A DNA stretch of 64,000 nt from Streptomyces sp. 11x1 (GCF_032598905.1 NZ_CP122458.1:2294001-2358000); one strand, 5' to 3'; positions 38,735-50,252 are shown, counted from the first letter of the stretch. Translations and numbers: made by a program. Notes: generated from the sequence alone by a model not told the origin.

Positions 38735-39096
38735 GTCAGGGGAGGAGCGGCGGTGAAGCGCTTCTTCATCGAAGCGGCGGGGGGTCCGGAAAGGGTTGGC
38801 GCAGAAACCGGCCAAGCGCGGGCCGTCCCACCAGGGGTTACCTATGGTTCGGCTGTGCGATGACATTAGGCAAAGCCCAGGTCATGGGGATACGGGGAAA
38901 ACCCTCGACCCCTGGGGAACTCCCCTACGCCGCCCGGGAGTCGTGGCTCGATGTGCCGCTTCGCCGGTTTTGCCGTCGCTCTGCCGCCGCACGGCCCGCT
39001 GGCCGGATCCGACCGGTCGAACAGGCTCGGGGCGTTGAACGCGGCGCTCATGGGTCTCGTACGACACGGTGCACCGACCGTCAGCCCTCGACCTCC
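38735..39096. other. Divergent promoter interval between protease and LPMO genes
   Basis: A 362-bp gap between two exported-enzyme genes transcribed away from each other. It contains the relatively AT-rich GTGCGATGACATTAGGCAAA and GGATACGGGGAAAACCCTCG segments but no clear operator. Frames crossing it are not gene-like. Confidence 0.4.
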
Positions 39097-40164
39097 ATGG
39101 ATCGGACGTACCGGATGTACCGCTTGTCCGCCCACCGCGCGACCGCCCGTCGTGGCACCGGCCGCCCCGCGACCACCCGTCGGGCCACCGGCCGCCGCGC
39201 CGTCGTCATGGCCGCCGCGGCCACCGCGGTGGCCCCTCTGCTTCTCACCGTGGGCGCCGCCGGACCGGCTCTTGCGCACGGTGCGCCGACGGATCCGGTG
39301 AGCCGGGTCTCGGCGTGCTCGCCGGAGGGGGACAGTCAGGGCACGGCGGCGTGCAAGGCCGCCGTCGCCGCGAACGGGGCGCCTTTCACCGCGTGGGACA
39401 ACATGCGGATCGCCGGTGTGAACGGGCGGGACCGGGAGGTCGTCCCCGACGGGCGGCTGTGCAGCGGAGGGCTCGCGGCCTACCGGGGGCTCGACCTGGC
39501 CCGCGCCGACTGGCCCTCGACCCGCCTCTCCCCCGGGGCCACGCTGGATCTGACGTACCGGTCGACGATCCCGCACACCGGCACCTTCAAGCTGTTCCTG
39601 ACGAAGCCGGGGTACGACCCCACGAAGCCGCTGAAGTGGTCCGACCTGCCCGAGGAGCCGTTCGCCTCGATCACCGACCCGCCGCTGCGGAACGGCTCGT
39701 ACCGGTTCTCGGCGAAGCTGCCGGCCGATCGGGCCGGGCACCATGTGCTCTACACGATCTGGCAGAACACGAGCACGGTCGACACCTACTACTCGTGCTC
39801 GGACGTGGTGTTCCCGAAGGCGAAACAGGCCGACTCCGGTTCGGACGGCGGGAGTTCGGACGGGACGCCGGCCGAGGACGAGAAGACCGCGGCCGGGAAG
39901 CCGACCACCGGGAAGGCGAGCGAGGAGAAGCCCCGGCCCGCGACGACAGCGCCGACGCCGTTCACCGAGACACCGGCCGCCGGCCCCGACGACGCCGGGG
40001 GCGAGGCGCGGGCGGCCGACGCCGGCAGTCCCGTTGCCTCCACGACCGACGAGAGCGGCACCTCCGTACCGCTGGTGGCGGGCGGCGCCACGATCCTGGT
40101 GCTCACCGTGGGCGCCGCCCTCCATCTCCGCGGACGAGGGCGCCGCTCTCGCGTCGACGGCTGA
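39097..40164 (+). CDS. Membrane-anchored AA10 lytic polysaccharide monooxygenase
   Basis: A 355-residue protein. A long Arg-rich signal peptide (about 60 residues) ends in GPALA followed directly by His, which becomes the N-terminal copper ligand after cleavage. The second His of the copper brace is in AGHHVLYTIWQ. These and TWDN-like, SYRF segments mark a chitin/cellulose-type AA10 LPMO. A Lys/Glu/Pro/Thr-rich linker (about 230-320) leads to a C-terminal hydrophobic segment (VPLVAGGATILVLTVGAAL) and a basic tail, so the enzyme should stay anchored in the membrane instead of being freely secreted. ATG 39097 is the only reasonable start for the signal peptide. Confidence 0.86.
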   Translation: MDRTYRMYRLSAHRATARRGTGRPATTRRATGRRAVVMAAAATAVAPLLLTVGAAGPALAHGAPTDPVSRVSACSPEGDSQGTAACKAAVAANGAPFTAWDNMRIAGVNGRDREVVPDGRLCSGGLAAYRGLDLARADWPSTRLSPGATLDLTYRSTIPHTGTFKLFLTKPGYDPTKPLKWSDLPEEPFASITDPPLRNGSYRFSAKLPADRAGHHVLYTIWQNTSTVDTYYSCSDVVFPKAKQADSGSDGGSSDGTPAEDEKTAAGKPTTGKASEEKPRPATTAPTPFTETPAAGPDDAGGEARAADAGSPVASTTDESGTSVPLVAGGATILVLTVGAALHLRGRGRRSRVDG

Positions 40165-40227
40165 TCGGGCAAGCGACCGGGCCGCCGATCGAGGCGACTG
40201 ACCGGACGACCGGTCAGCGCCTCGGGC

Positions 40228-40255
40228 CGGTCACCGACCGCCGGACCGGTGACCG
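40228..40255. terminator. Bidirectional hairpin between LPMO and secreted-protein genes
   Basis: CGGTCACCG (40228-40236) pairs with CGGTGACCG (40247-40255) in the 105-bp gap between two convergent genes. Several further GACCGG half-sites surround it. Confidence 0.6.
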
Positions 40256-40269
40256 ACCTGCTGGTGCGG

Positions 40270-42770
<2,501 letters not shown>

Positions 42771-42805
42771 TCGCGGTAGTTCGGCGAGTACCGGCCGTTG
42801 TGGTG

Positions 42806-42848
42806 GTTCGCGCGGTTCCCCGTGCCCCCTGGGGGGTGCGGGGTTCGG
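42806..42848. repeat. Dispersed GC-rich intergenic repeat, copy 5, with hairpin
   Basis: GGTTCGCGCGGTTCCCCGTG followed by CCCCCTGGGGGGTGCGGGG folds into a long hairpin. It lies between the DUF6114 gene and a convergent hypothetical gene and is probably a terminator. Confidence 0.65.
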
Positions 42849-42851
42849 CGT

Positions 42852-43235
42852 TTACAGGGGAGCCGACGCTGTCGTCAGCGCCCGGTGCAGCCGGGCCGTG
42901 TTCGTCCAGTAGGTGTCGTGGGTGAGCGGGACGCACCAGTAGAGGCCGGGGCCGGCGGTACGGCGTAGCGGCGGGACGGCCACGTGACTGCCCCGGCCGA
43001 GGACCTGGACGTCGGGCAGGTGCCAGGCGGACGCGTCGCCCGGCGGGACCAGCCAGTACATGATGCCGCCGTAGCCGTCCTTGATGACGGCGCCGCTCTC
43101 GTCCCCGAGGGACGCGAGGGCCCGCGCGCCGAGGGCCACCGGCACCCGTACGGCGTTCCACCACCGCCCGGCGGGCACGGTGCGTACTTCGGGACTGTAG
43201 GCACACATCCAGCGCGGGGCCCTGCTGACCATCAT
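42852..43235 (-). CDS. Hypothetical protein
   Basis: A ~127-residue frame from ATG 43235 (other starts at 43244 and 43232). It is Trp-rich for its size (RWMCAY, GRWWNAV, AWHLPDV, YWCVPL, TYWTN) and has no membrane segment. I do not recognise the family. It faces the CYP154-like gene divergently with ~200 bp between them. Codon usage fits a real gene. Confidence 0.55.
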   Translation of the reverse strand: MMVSRAPRWMCAYSPEVRTVPAGRWWNAVRVPVALGARALASLGDESGAVIKDGYGGIMYWLVPPGDASAWHLPDVQVLGRGSHVAVPPLRRTAGPGLYWCVPLTHDTYWTNTARLHRALTTASAPL

Positions 43236-43434
43236 GGAACTCACCGGCTCTTCATGGGGGAGGTGGGCCCGATCCTAGGAGCGGTCTCCGCGGCCGACTT
43301 GCGAGTACGCGCAGGGAAGTTGCCGTCGTACGCAGCGCGCGGGACACGATCTCGCCCGGCCGTGCCGTCGAGCCGTAGCGTGACCGGGCTTGCACGTTGC
43401 GCTGTTGGACCGTCTTCGACCCAGGAGGACCCCC

Positions 43435-44682
43435 ATGGGCCACCCGAGCCCCTTAGTGATCGACCCGACCGGCCGTGACATCCACGGCGAGGCCGCCCGT
43501 ATCCGCGAGACGGGTCCGGCGACCCGGGTCGTGCTGCCGGGGCCGCCGGCCGTCGAGGCCTGGGCCGTCAGCAGCCCTGAGCTGCTCAAGCGGCTGCTCA
43601 CCGACCCCCGGGTGTCGAAGGACGCGCGGCAGCACTGGCCGCGGTTCGCCGCCGGTGAGATCACGCCGGAGTGGCCGCTGTTCACCTGGGTCGCCGTGCA
43701 GAACATGTTCACCGCGTACGGCGGGGACCACAAACGGCTGCGCACGCTGGTCGCCAAGGCGTTCACCGCGCGCCGCACCAACGCCCTGCAGCCGCGTATC
43801 GAGGAGATCACCAAGGGGCTGCTGGACCGGATCGAGGAGGGCTTCCTGCGCGCCGGGACCGTCGATCTGCGGGAGGAGTTCTGCTATCCGCTGCCGATCC
43901 AGGTGATCACCGAACTCTTCGGGCTGCCCGAGGAACGGGGCCTGGAACTGCGCGAGTTGGTGGACAGGATCTTCGACACCTCCGCCGATCCCGGTGAGAT
44001 GACCGCCGCGTTCGGGCGGTTGCAGGCCGTGCTGGCCGAACTCGTCGCCGCCAAGCGGGAGTCGCCCGGCGACGACCTCACCTCCGGGCTGATCTCCGCC
44101 CGCGACGAGGACGAGACCCGGCTCAGCGAGCAGGAACTCATCGACACGCTGGTGCTGATGATCAGTGCCGGGCACGAGACCACCGTCAACCTCCTCGACC
44201 AGGCCGTCCACGCCCTGCTGGCCCACCCCGAGCAGCTCGCCCATGTCCGGGAGGGCCGGGCGACCTGGGACGACGTGATCGAGGAGACGCTAAGGACGCA
44301 GGCGCCGGTGGCGAGCCTGCCGCTGCGCTACGCCGTGGAGGACCTCGCCCTCGCCGAGCTGGGCGGGCCCGAGGGGGTGGTGATCGCCAAGGGCGAGCCG
44401 ATCCTGGCCGCGTACGCCGCCGCCGGACGCGACCCCGAGCGGCACGGGAAGGAGGCCGACGCCTTCGACGTCACCCGGGCCGACAAGGAACACCTCGCCT
44501 TCGGCCACGGGGTCCACCACTGCCTGGGCGCCCCGCTCGGCCGCCTGGAGGCCCGCATCGCACTCCCGGCACTCTTCGCCCGCTTCCCGGCACTGGAACT
44601 GGTGGCCACGGAGGACCAGTTGGGTCACGTGGAGTCCTTCATCTCCAACGGTCACCGCCACCTACCGGTCCGCCGCACCTGA
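43435..44682 (+). CDS. Cytochrome P450, CYP154-like
   Basis: A 415-residue soluble P450 with the full set of motifs: the I-helix AGHETTVN, the K-helix EETLR (intact ExxR) and the haem loop HLAFGHGVHHCLGAPL. Streptomyces conservon loci commonly carry a CYP154 with a CYP157, and the adjacent gene is CYP157-like, so CYP154 is the best guess. ATG 43435 has AGGAGG 7 bases upstream. Codon 7 is TTA (43453-43455), so expression should need the bldA tRNA and be delayed to late growth. Substrate unknown; some CYP154s oxidise macrolides or steroids. It converges on the CYP157-like gene. Confidence 0.88.
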   Translation: MGHPSPLVIDPTGRDIHGEAARIRETGPATRVVLPGPPAVEAWAVSSPELLKRLLTDPRVSKDARQHWPRFAAGEITPEWPLFTWVAVQNMFTAYGGDHKRLRTLVAKAFTARRTNALQPRIEEITKGLLDRIEEGFLRAGTVDLREEFCYPLPIQVITELFGLPEERGLELRELVDRIFDTSADPGEMTAAFGRLQAVLAELVAAKRESPGDDLTSGLISARDEDETRLSEQELIDTLVLMISAGHETTVNLLDQAVHALLAHPEQLAHVREGRATWDDVIEETLRTQAPVASLPLRYAVEDLALAELGGPEGVVIAKGEPILAAYAAAGRDPERHGKEADAFDVTRADKEHLAFGHGVHHCLGAPLGRLEARIALPALFARFPALELVATEDQLGHVESFISNGHRHLPVRRT

Positions 44683-44741
44683 CGAAGCCCGGCGCCGGCC
44701 CTGCCGCCTCTTCCCGGAGCCACCGCCGGGGGCGCGGCCCC

Positions 44742-46151
44742 CTACTCTCCGCGCCACCAGGCCAGTAGGCGGGACCAGCCGCTTCTCGGGCGGGCGGGGG
44801 CGGGGGGGCGGGGGGTGCCGTTCGGGCCCTGGGGGCGGTTCGGGGTGGCCGGCCTGGGGCGTGGGGGCTGCGTGACCACCGTCGTCGTCGGCGGGAAGGT
44901 CACCGGCAGTGCCGCCAGGGCCCGGTGGAAGGGGCCCGGACGCCATTCCAACGCCTCCACGGGCGCGGCGAGATCGACGTCGGGCAGCCGGTCCAGGAGC
45001 TTCTCCACCGCCACCGACGCGATCAGCCGGGCCTCGCTCTGCGCGGGGCAGTTGTGCGGGCCCGCGCTCCACGCCAAGTGGGCCCGGTTGCCCGTCCGCT
45101 GATTGCTCGTCAGAGCCGGGTCGGTGTTGGCCGCCGCCAGCGAGACGACCAGCGGATCGCCGGCCCTCAGCAGCGCGCCCTCGTACACCACGTCCCGCTT
45201 CGGGTAGTGCACGGCGTAGTTGGCCATCGGCGGATCGGTCCACAGCACCTCGTCGAGCGCGTCCTCCACGGGGAGGCTGCCCCCGGACAGATCACCGGCG
45301 AACCGGTCGTCGGAGAGCAGCAGCCGCAGCGCGTTGGCGATGAGGTTCTGCTGCGGCTCGGTGCCCGCGCCCATGAGCACGACGAGGGTGTGGATCATCT
45401 CCTCGTCGGTGAGTCCCGCCGGGTGCAGGGTGAGCCAGGACGTCACGTCGGCCCCGGGCTGCTTCCGCTTGAGCGTGACCAGCTCGAAGAGCGTGGTGGT
45501 GAGCAGCTCGTTCGCGCGCTCGGCGTCCACCCCGTCGAAGATGCCGGACATGCCCTCGACCAGCTTCAGCCCCAGCTCGGCCGGACAGCCGAAGAGGTGG
45601 TTGAAGACCAGCAGGGGCAGCACCTGGGCGTACTCCCCCAGGAGGTCCGCCTCGCCCGTGGGCGCGAACCGGTCGATGAGGGTGTCGGCGCTGCGTTCGA
45701 CATAGCCGCGCAGGGTGTTGGGCTCGACGCGGGCGAGACTGTCGGTGATGGCACCGCGCAGCCGCCGGTGCTCCTCCCCGTCGGAGAACAGGGCGTTGGG
45801 CCGGTACATCATCATCGGGACGACAGGGCTGTCCGGGGGGACGGTTCCGTCCGCGAGGTCGTTCCAGCGGCGTGGGTCCTTGGAGAAGGTCTCCGTGCTG
45901 CGCAGCACGTGCAGGGCGGCGTCGTAGGAGGTGACCAGCGTGGCCCGTACGCCGGGGGCCAGCTCGACGGGTGCGGTCGGGCCGGTCGCGCGCACCCTCC
46001 TGTAGAACGCGGCTGGGTCGGCGGCGAACTCCGGCCCGTACATGGGCTGGTGGGCCGGACAACCCGGCGGCGGACCGGACGGACCTGACGGGCCGGATGT
46101 GCCGGATGGACCGAGGGGGTCGGAGGGACCGGACTGCGGTGCGGGGGTCAC
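44742..46151 (-). CDS. Cytochrome P450, CYP157-like, lacking ExxR (conservon 1)
   Basis: A 469-residue P450. The haem-binding region reads HLAWSAGPHNCPAQ, with the ligand Cys present, and the I-helix reads MGAGTEPQQN. The K-helix reads DEVLWTD where ExxR is expected, so the Arg is Trp, as in the CYP157 family. The start is GTG 46151, overlapping the cvnD stop by four bases, so translation is coupled to the conservon. A Pro-rich extension at each end is unusual (first ~35 residues and the last 40). It probably works with the conservon GTPase or regulator, but activity and substrate are unknown. Confidence 0.88.
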   Translation of the reverse strand: MTPAPQSGPSDPLGPSGTSGPSGPSGPPPGCPAHQPMYGPEFAADPAAFYRRVRATGPTAPVELAPGVRATLVTSYDAALHVLRSTETFSKDPRRWNDLADGTVPPDSPVVPMMMYRPNALFSDGEEHRRLRGAITDSLARVEPNTLRGYVERSADTLIDRFAPTGEADLLGEYAQVLPLLVFNHLFGCPAELGLKLVEGMSGIFDGVDAERANELLTTTLFELVTLKRKQPGADVTSWLTLHPAGLTDEEMIHTLVVLMGAGTEPQQNLIANALRLLLSDDRFAGDLSGGSLPVEDALDEVLWTDPPMANYAVHYPKRDVVYEGALLRAGDPLVVSLAAANTDPALTSNQRTGNRAHLAWSAGPHNCPAQSEARLIASVAVEKLLDRLPDVDLAAPVEALEWRPGPFHRALAALPVTFPPTTTVVTQPPRPRPATPNRPQGPNGTPRPPAPARPRSGWSRLLAWWRGE

Positions 46152-46750
46152 GCGGGCTCCAGTTCGGTCTTGCGGTCCAGGAGGTATGCGACGAGGGCGA
46201 TCAGCGCCCGGGTGGAGGAGTCCGGGTCACGGGCGTCGCAGCGCACCAGCGGCGTCTCGTCCAGCAGGTCGAGCGCTTCGCGCACCTCGTCCAGGCCGTG
46301 CACGGGCGCGCCGTCGAAGTCGTTGACGGCGACGGCGTACGGCAGGTCGAGCTCCTCCAGGACGCCCATCACCTCGAAGGAGTGGGACAGCCTGCGGGTG
46401 TCGGCGAGGACCAGCGCGCCGAGGGCGCCGCGGGTCATGTCCTGCCAGAGCCTGGTGAAGCGCTGCTGTCCGGGGGTGCCGAACAGGTAGAGCACCAGGG
46501 AGTCGTCGAGGGTGAGCCGGCCGAAGTCCATGGCGACCGTGGTGGTGGTCTTGTCACGGGTGCCGGCGAGGTCGTCGACGAGCGCGCCGGCCTCGGTCAT
46601 GACCTCCTCGGTGCGCAGCGGCCGGATCTCGGAGAGCGTGCCGACGAACGTGGTCTTGCCGACCGCGAAGTGACCGACGACCAGCAGCTTGGCCGCCGTT
46701 CTCACCGTGGGTCGCAGATAGACGTCGTCAGAGGCGGGCGCGGAGCCCAT
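46148..46750 (-). CDS. cvnD: Conservon 1 small GTPase CvnD
   Basis: A 200-residue GTP-binding protein of the MglA/CvnD class. P-loop GHFAVGKTTF, switch region DFGRLTL and FGTPGQQ, and the NDFD base-recognition motif are present. It is likely switched by the CvnB roadblock protein, which resembles GTPase regulators. ATG 46750 has AGGAGG 6 bases upstream and overlaps the cvnC end by 23 bases. It is followed, with a 4-base overlap, by the CYP157-like gene. Confidence 0.92.
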   Translation of the reverse strand: MGSAPASDDVYLRPTVRTAAKLLVVGHFAVGKTTFVGTLSEIRPLRTEEVMTEAGALVDDLAGTRDKTTTTVAMDFGRLTLDDSLVLYLFGTPGQQRFTRLWQDMTRGALGALVLADTRRLSHSFEVMGVLEELDLPYAVAVNDFDGAPVHGLDEVREALDLLDETPLVRCDARDPDSSTRALIALVAYLLDRKTELEPA

Positions 46751-47120
46751 CGAGGACCTCCTGGAGGATTTTCGCGTCGGACGGCCGGGCGGCCGAGAGG
46801 GAGGCACCCGCGCGAGCCTGTTCGAGCGCGGGGGACGAGGCGCGGGTGGCGACGTGACCGCTGTCCATGAGGTCGGCGACCAGCACCTTGGTCACGCTGA
46901 CCGGCAGTTCCAGACGGCTCGCCACCTCGGCCAGGGAGAGCGAGCCGGGCCGGCACAGGTCCATCACCCGGCGCTTCTCCGGACTGAGCCCGGTCAGCGG
47001 CAGATCGGTCGCGGCGACCAGCAGCGTGACCAGGTCCAGGGTGTTGCGGGTCGGATGGGCGCGGCCGTCGGTGACGACGTACGACCGCACCAGCCGCCCC
47101 CGTGGCCGGCGGGGGGTCAT
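46728..47120 (-). CDS. cvnC: Conservon 1 DUF742 protein CvnC
   Basis: A 130-residue DUF742 protein. The winged-helix-like core reads RPGSLSLAEVASRLELPVSV, then KVLVADLMDSG. It ends EVLDGLRARL, the same end as CvnC of conservon 2. DUF742 proteins bind or modify the CvnD output and may contact DNA. Its ATG overlaps the cvnB stop by four bases (47117-47120). Confidence 0.9.
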   Translation of the reverse strand: MTPRRPRGRLVRSYVVTDGRAHPTRNTLDLVTLLVAATDLPLTGLSPEKRRVMDLCRPGSLSLAEVASRLELPVSVTKVLVADLMDSGHVATRASSPALEQARAGASLSAARPSDAKILQEVLDGLRARL

Positions 47121-47530
47121 GCCCTGCTGCCCGTGTCCAGCCGTGCCGGGCTGGTCAGTTCCTTGCCGAGGCGGTCGACGAGCTTGTGCATGCGGTACGT
47201 CACCGCCTCCATGTCGACCTCGTCGCCGGTGGAGACCGCGAGATAGGCGCCCTCGCCGGCCGCGACGAGGAAGACGAAACCGTGTCCGAACTCGATCAGG
47301 GTCTGTCGCCACGGGCGGTCGGCGGGCCCGCAGAACTCGGAGGTGCTGCGGCTGATGGACTGCAGCCCCGAGAGCCCGGCGGCGAGGCGCTCGGCGTCGT
47401 CGCGGTCGATGTCGGCGGAGTGGGCACGGAGCATGCCGTCGGCGGAGAGCAGGATGGCGTGCCGCGCCTCGGGAACCTTCAGCACGTCGTCGAGCATCCA
47501 GCCCAGCTCGTTGTTCGTGGGCTCGATCAT
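47117..47530 (-). CDS. cvnB: Conservon 1 roadblock/LC7 protein CvnB
   Basis: A 137-residue roadblock/LC7-domain protein. NNELGWMLDDVLKVPEARHAILLSADGML is cut here after LSADG to stay short; it shares GLSGLQSISRS and RQTLIEFGHGFVF with other CvnB proteins. It resembles GTPase-regulating MglB. Its ATG overlaps the cvnA stop by four bases (47527-47530). Confidence 0.92.
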   Translation of the reverse strand: MIEPTNNELGWMLDDVLKVPEARHAILLSADGMLRAHSADIDRDDAERLAAGLSGLQSISRSTSEFCGPADRPWRQTLIEFGHGFVFLVAAGEGAYLAVSTGDEVDMEAVTYRMHKLVDRLGKELTSPARLDTGSRA

Positions 47531-48933
47531 GCGTGGGGGGTCCCTTCGTTCTGGTGGGAGGTGGGCGCCGCGGCGCGATCACCGTCTCGGTCACGGTCAC
47601 CGTCGCGGTCACCGTCGCGGTCGTGGTCACCGTCGCGGTCCGGCACGTACTCCTCCTCGTCGAGGATGCGTCCCGCCGCGCGGCCGAACCGGGTGCCGCG
47701 GGCGAAGGCGCCCATGAGGCGGGCGTTCTCCTCGGGAGAGCGGCCGGGGGGCTCCTCGGGCCGTGCCACGGGCTCCGGTTCAGGGGCGGCGGTCCGCCTG
47801 GGGGTGCGTCGACGGCGCTTGGGCAGTCCGCCCTCGGTGGTCGCGGCGGGGGCGGTCTCGACGGTCGATTGGCGGGGGCCGGGGGCGGCCTCGGTCACGG
47901 GCGTACGGGCGAGTCGCGGCTCCGGGGCGGGGGCCTCCACGTGGGTGAGCAGCGCGGTGGGCAGGAAGGCAACGGCGCGGACACCGCCGTACGGGGAGCG
48001 CGTGTCCACGGAGACGGTGAATCCGTAGCGCCGGGCGAGCATCCCGATGACGGCGAAGCCGAACTGGGGCGGGTCGTCGAGGCGGGTGACGTCCACCTCG
48101 GCGTCGCCGGAGAGCAGCAGGGTGGCGCGCCGCACGCCGTGGGCGTCCATACCGACACCGGCGTCGTCGACGATCACGCAGGCGCCGTTGTGCACGGTCT
48201 GGACGTTGACCTCGACGGTGGTGTTGGGCTGGGAGTGCCGGGCGGCGTTGTCGAGGAGCTCGGCGAGCGCGAGGACGACCGGTTCCACGGCGCGGCTCTC
48301 CACCGCGAGGTCGACCTGGCCGTGGACGCGGACGCGCCGGTAGTCGCGGATGCGCGAGGTGGCGCCCCGGACGACCTCGACGAGCGGGGAGGTGGCCCGC
48401 TGCCGGCCCGGCCAGGAGCCGCAGAGGACGGCGATGGCCTGGGCGCGCCGCCCGAACTGCGCGTTGGTGTGGTCGACTTCGAGGAGGTCGCGCAGCACGT
48501 CGGGGTCGTCGTGCCGCTCCTGCATCTCGGAGATGGACATCTGCTGCTCGTTGGCGAGGGCCTGGATGGAGCGCATGGACGCCTTGAGCGCGGCCTTGGC
48601 GGACTGGTCGGCCCGGTGCTGCGCGTGCTCGACGGCGCCGGAGAAGCGGGCGAGCACCTCGTCGAGGCCCTTGCCGAAGTCCGTACCGGCCAGACGGCCG
48701 TCGAGCGGTCCGACGCCGGGCACGCTCTGGCCGGGGTGGTCGGCGAGGGCCGGCAGGCGGACCGTGACCAGATGGCGCAGCTCCTCGTCCCGGGCCCGCA
48801 CGTCATCGGCCAGATCGGCGTTCCTTCCGCGCTGTCGCCTGGTGATCCCGTGCTGGCGCAGCAGGAGTACGGCGGTGGCGAACAGGGCTGCCGCGAGGGC
48901 CCAGATCACCGCCTGCGATATCGGTTCGGTCAT
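47527..48933 (-). CDS. cvnA: Conservon 1 sensor histidine-kinase-like protein CvnA
   Basis: A 468-residue membrane sensor. One membrane segment (about residues 8-27), a helical dimerisation region (100-160) and a HATPase domain with ELLDNAARHS (225-234), DDAGVGMD and FGFAVIGMLA-type G-box sequence. No receiver partner is encoded, and the canonical His box is not evident, so output may be via CvnB. The C-terminal ~60 residues are a charged Asp-Gly-Arg repeat. ATG 48933 starts the operon and lies in a 360-bp gap facing the AraC gene. Confidence 0.9.
   Translation of the reverse strand: MTEPISQAVIWALAAALFATAVLLLRQHGITRRQRGRNADLADDVRARDEELRHLVTVRLPALADHPGQSVPGVGPLDGRLAGTDFGKGLDEVLARFSGAVEHAQHRADQSAKAALKASMRSIQALANEQQMSISEMQERHDDPDVLRDLLEVDHTNAQFGRRAQAIAVLCGSWPGRQRATSPLVEVVRGATSRIRDYRRVRVHGQVDLAVESRAVEPVVLALAELLDNAARHSQPNTTVEVNVQTVHNGACVIVDDAGVGMDAHGVRRATLLLSGDAEVDVTRLDDPPQFGFAVIGMLARRYGFTVSVDTRSPYGGVRAVAFLPTALLTHVEAPAPEPRLARTPVTEAAPGPRQSTVETAPAATTEGGLPKRRRRTPRRTAAPEPEPVARPEEPPGRSPEENARLMGAFARGTRFGRAAGRILDEEEYVPDRDGDHDRDGDRDGDRDRDGDRAAAPTSHQNEGTPHA
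47581..47643 (-). repeat. Coding tandem repeat in the CvnA tail
   Basis: Copies of a 12-base unit (CACCGTCGCGGT and variants) repeat across 63 bases, encoding Asp-Arg-Asp-Gly-type units in the CvnA C-terminus. In-frame repeat-number change would vary the tail without shifting the frame. Confidence 0.7.
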
Positions 48934-49202
48934 GAAGTACGAGTCCTAACGTCCTCAAGTCCCCCGGCGTCGGAGGGTCCCGGGACGCCGGCGGGAGTTG
49001 ACGGAGCGCACGACGCTAGCGGCGCCACCGCACGGGCACTTTCCGTGACGCGCAGGGAAGTTGTCACAGGGCGCAGGAGTGGCGCAAGGGGCGTGATGCG
49101 CAGGGAGAGGTTCCCAAAGGCATATTCAGCCAATCGGCCGGGCGGCACGGCAACCGCTTGCCACGCTAGGGTGCCCTCCGTGTCCGACCGTACGGTAACT
49201 GT

Positions 49203-49213
49203 CTTTGATCAAG
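49203..49213. promoter_or_regulatory. TTGATCAA palindrome upstream of the AraC gene
   Basis: CTTTGATCAAG contains the 8-bp palindrome TTGATCAA (49205-49212), about 85 bases before the AraC start. A longer version lies at 50362-50371, downstream of the same gene and upstream of cvnA of conservon 2. Confidence 0.4.
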
Positions 49214-49295
49214 CAGAAGTTGAAGATTTTCGTACGGGGGACCGTGAAAGACAACGAGGACATCGTCGGGTGCCCGGCACCAAGGAGGGAGAGCG

Positions 49296-50252
49296 TTGCC
49301 CGCGGGAAGTTACAGCGTCGAGGCGCTGACCACCGAGGAGCTGGCCCCGCGCGAGCGTGCCGACTTCTGGACCGAGCAGATCGGCTCGTACCAGTCCCGG
49401 ATGGGCTTCAGATACGCGCGGGCGGAGAACTTCCGCGGCGAGACGCTCCGGCAGCGCACCGACACGTATCAGTTGGTGAAGTACCGGTCCGACGAGATCG
49501 AGTACACCCGCACGATGCGTCAGGTACGCCAGGATCCCGACGAGGACTACCGGCTGCTGCTGCCGATGAGCGGTGAGATCGTGCTGCGGCAGGAGGGCGA
49601 GGAGGCCCGGCTGACCCCGGGCACGGCCGCGCTGGTCACCTTCGCCTCACCGTTCCAGTGCCTGCAGAGCGACGCCATCGACGCGTTCATCTTCACCATC
49701 CCGGCCCGTGAGGTGGACGGCCGGCTCAACACCAGGTCGCCGGTGGCCAGCGGACTGAACCTCGCGACCGGTCTCGGCCGTATCGTCGGCTCGATGCTGA
49801 CGGAGCTGCACGAGGAGCGCGAGCACCTCACCGACCCGGAGTTCAACGCCGTCTCCGACCGGGTGGTGGAGCTGGTGTGCATGCTGGCCGCAGGCGACGA
49901 CCGCCCCGACGTCCCCGGGCAGCTGGGCGAGGTGGAGACGATGGTCCGCCGCTATGTGCGCGACCACGCGGCGGATCCGAATCTCACGGGTACGGCGGTG
50001 GCGCGCGCCCTCGGCTGGTCGCTGCGCCAGATCCAACTGGCCCTGCAGCAAGCGGGCACCACGCCCCGTGAGCTGATCCGGGAGGAGCGGCTGCGCCTGG
50101 TCCGGGACCGCTTGCTGTGCGCGGAGTGCGAGCACCTGACGATAACCGACCTCGCCTACGCCGCGGGATTCTCCTCGGCGAGCGCCTTGAGCACGGCCTT
50201 CCGGCGACGCTACGGCGTCAGCCCCCGGGAGATGCGCCAGAGCATACGCTGA
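49296..50252 (+). CDS. AraC-family transcriptional regulator
   Basis: A 318-residue regulator. The N-terminal part (about residues 1-190) is an AraC-binding-like cupin domain with YRLLLPMSGEIVLRQ; the C-terminal HTH_18 domain has two helix-turn-helix motifs (TGTAVARALGWSLRQIQLAL and ITDLAYAAGFSSASALSTAF) and ends SPREM. The start is TTG 49296, with AAGGAGG about 7 bases before it. It lies between the divergent first gene of conservon 1 and the co-directional conservon 2, so it may control one or both; palindromes at 49205 and 50362 may be its sites. Confidence 0.9.
   Translation: MPAGSYSVEALTTEELAPRERADFWTEQIGSYQSRMGFRYARAENFRGETLRQRTDTYQLVKYRSDEIEYTRTMRQVRQDPDEDYRLLLPMSGEIVLRQEGEEARLTPGTAALVTFASPFQCLQSDAIDAFIFTIPAREVDGRLNTRSPVASGLNLATGLGRIVGSMLTELHEEREHLTDPEFNAVSDRVVELVCMLAAGDDRPDVPGQLGEVETMVRRYVRDHAADPNLTGTAVARALGWSLRQIQLALQQAGTTPRELIREERLRLVRDRLLCAECEHLTITDLAYAAGFSSASALSTAFRRRYGVSPREMRQSIR

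Noticed and set aside
38951..39301. Plus frame upstream of the LPMO start
   Set aside because: It overlaps the LPMO signal peptide in another frame and is Arg/Pro-rich without similarity.
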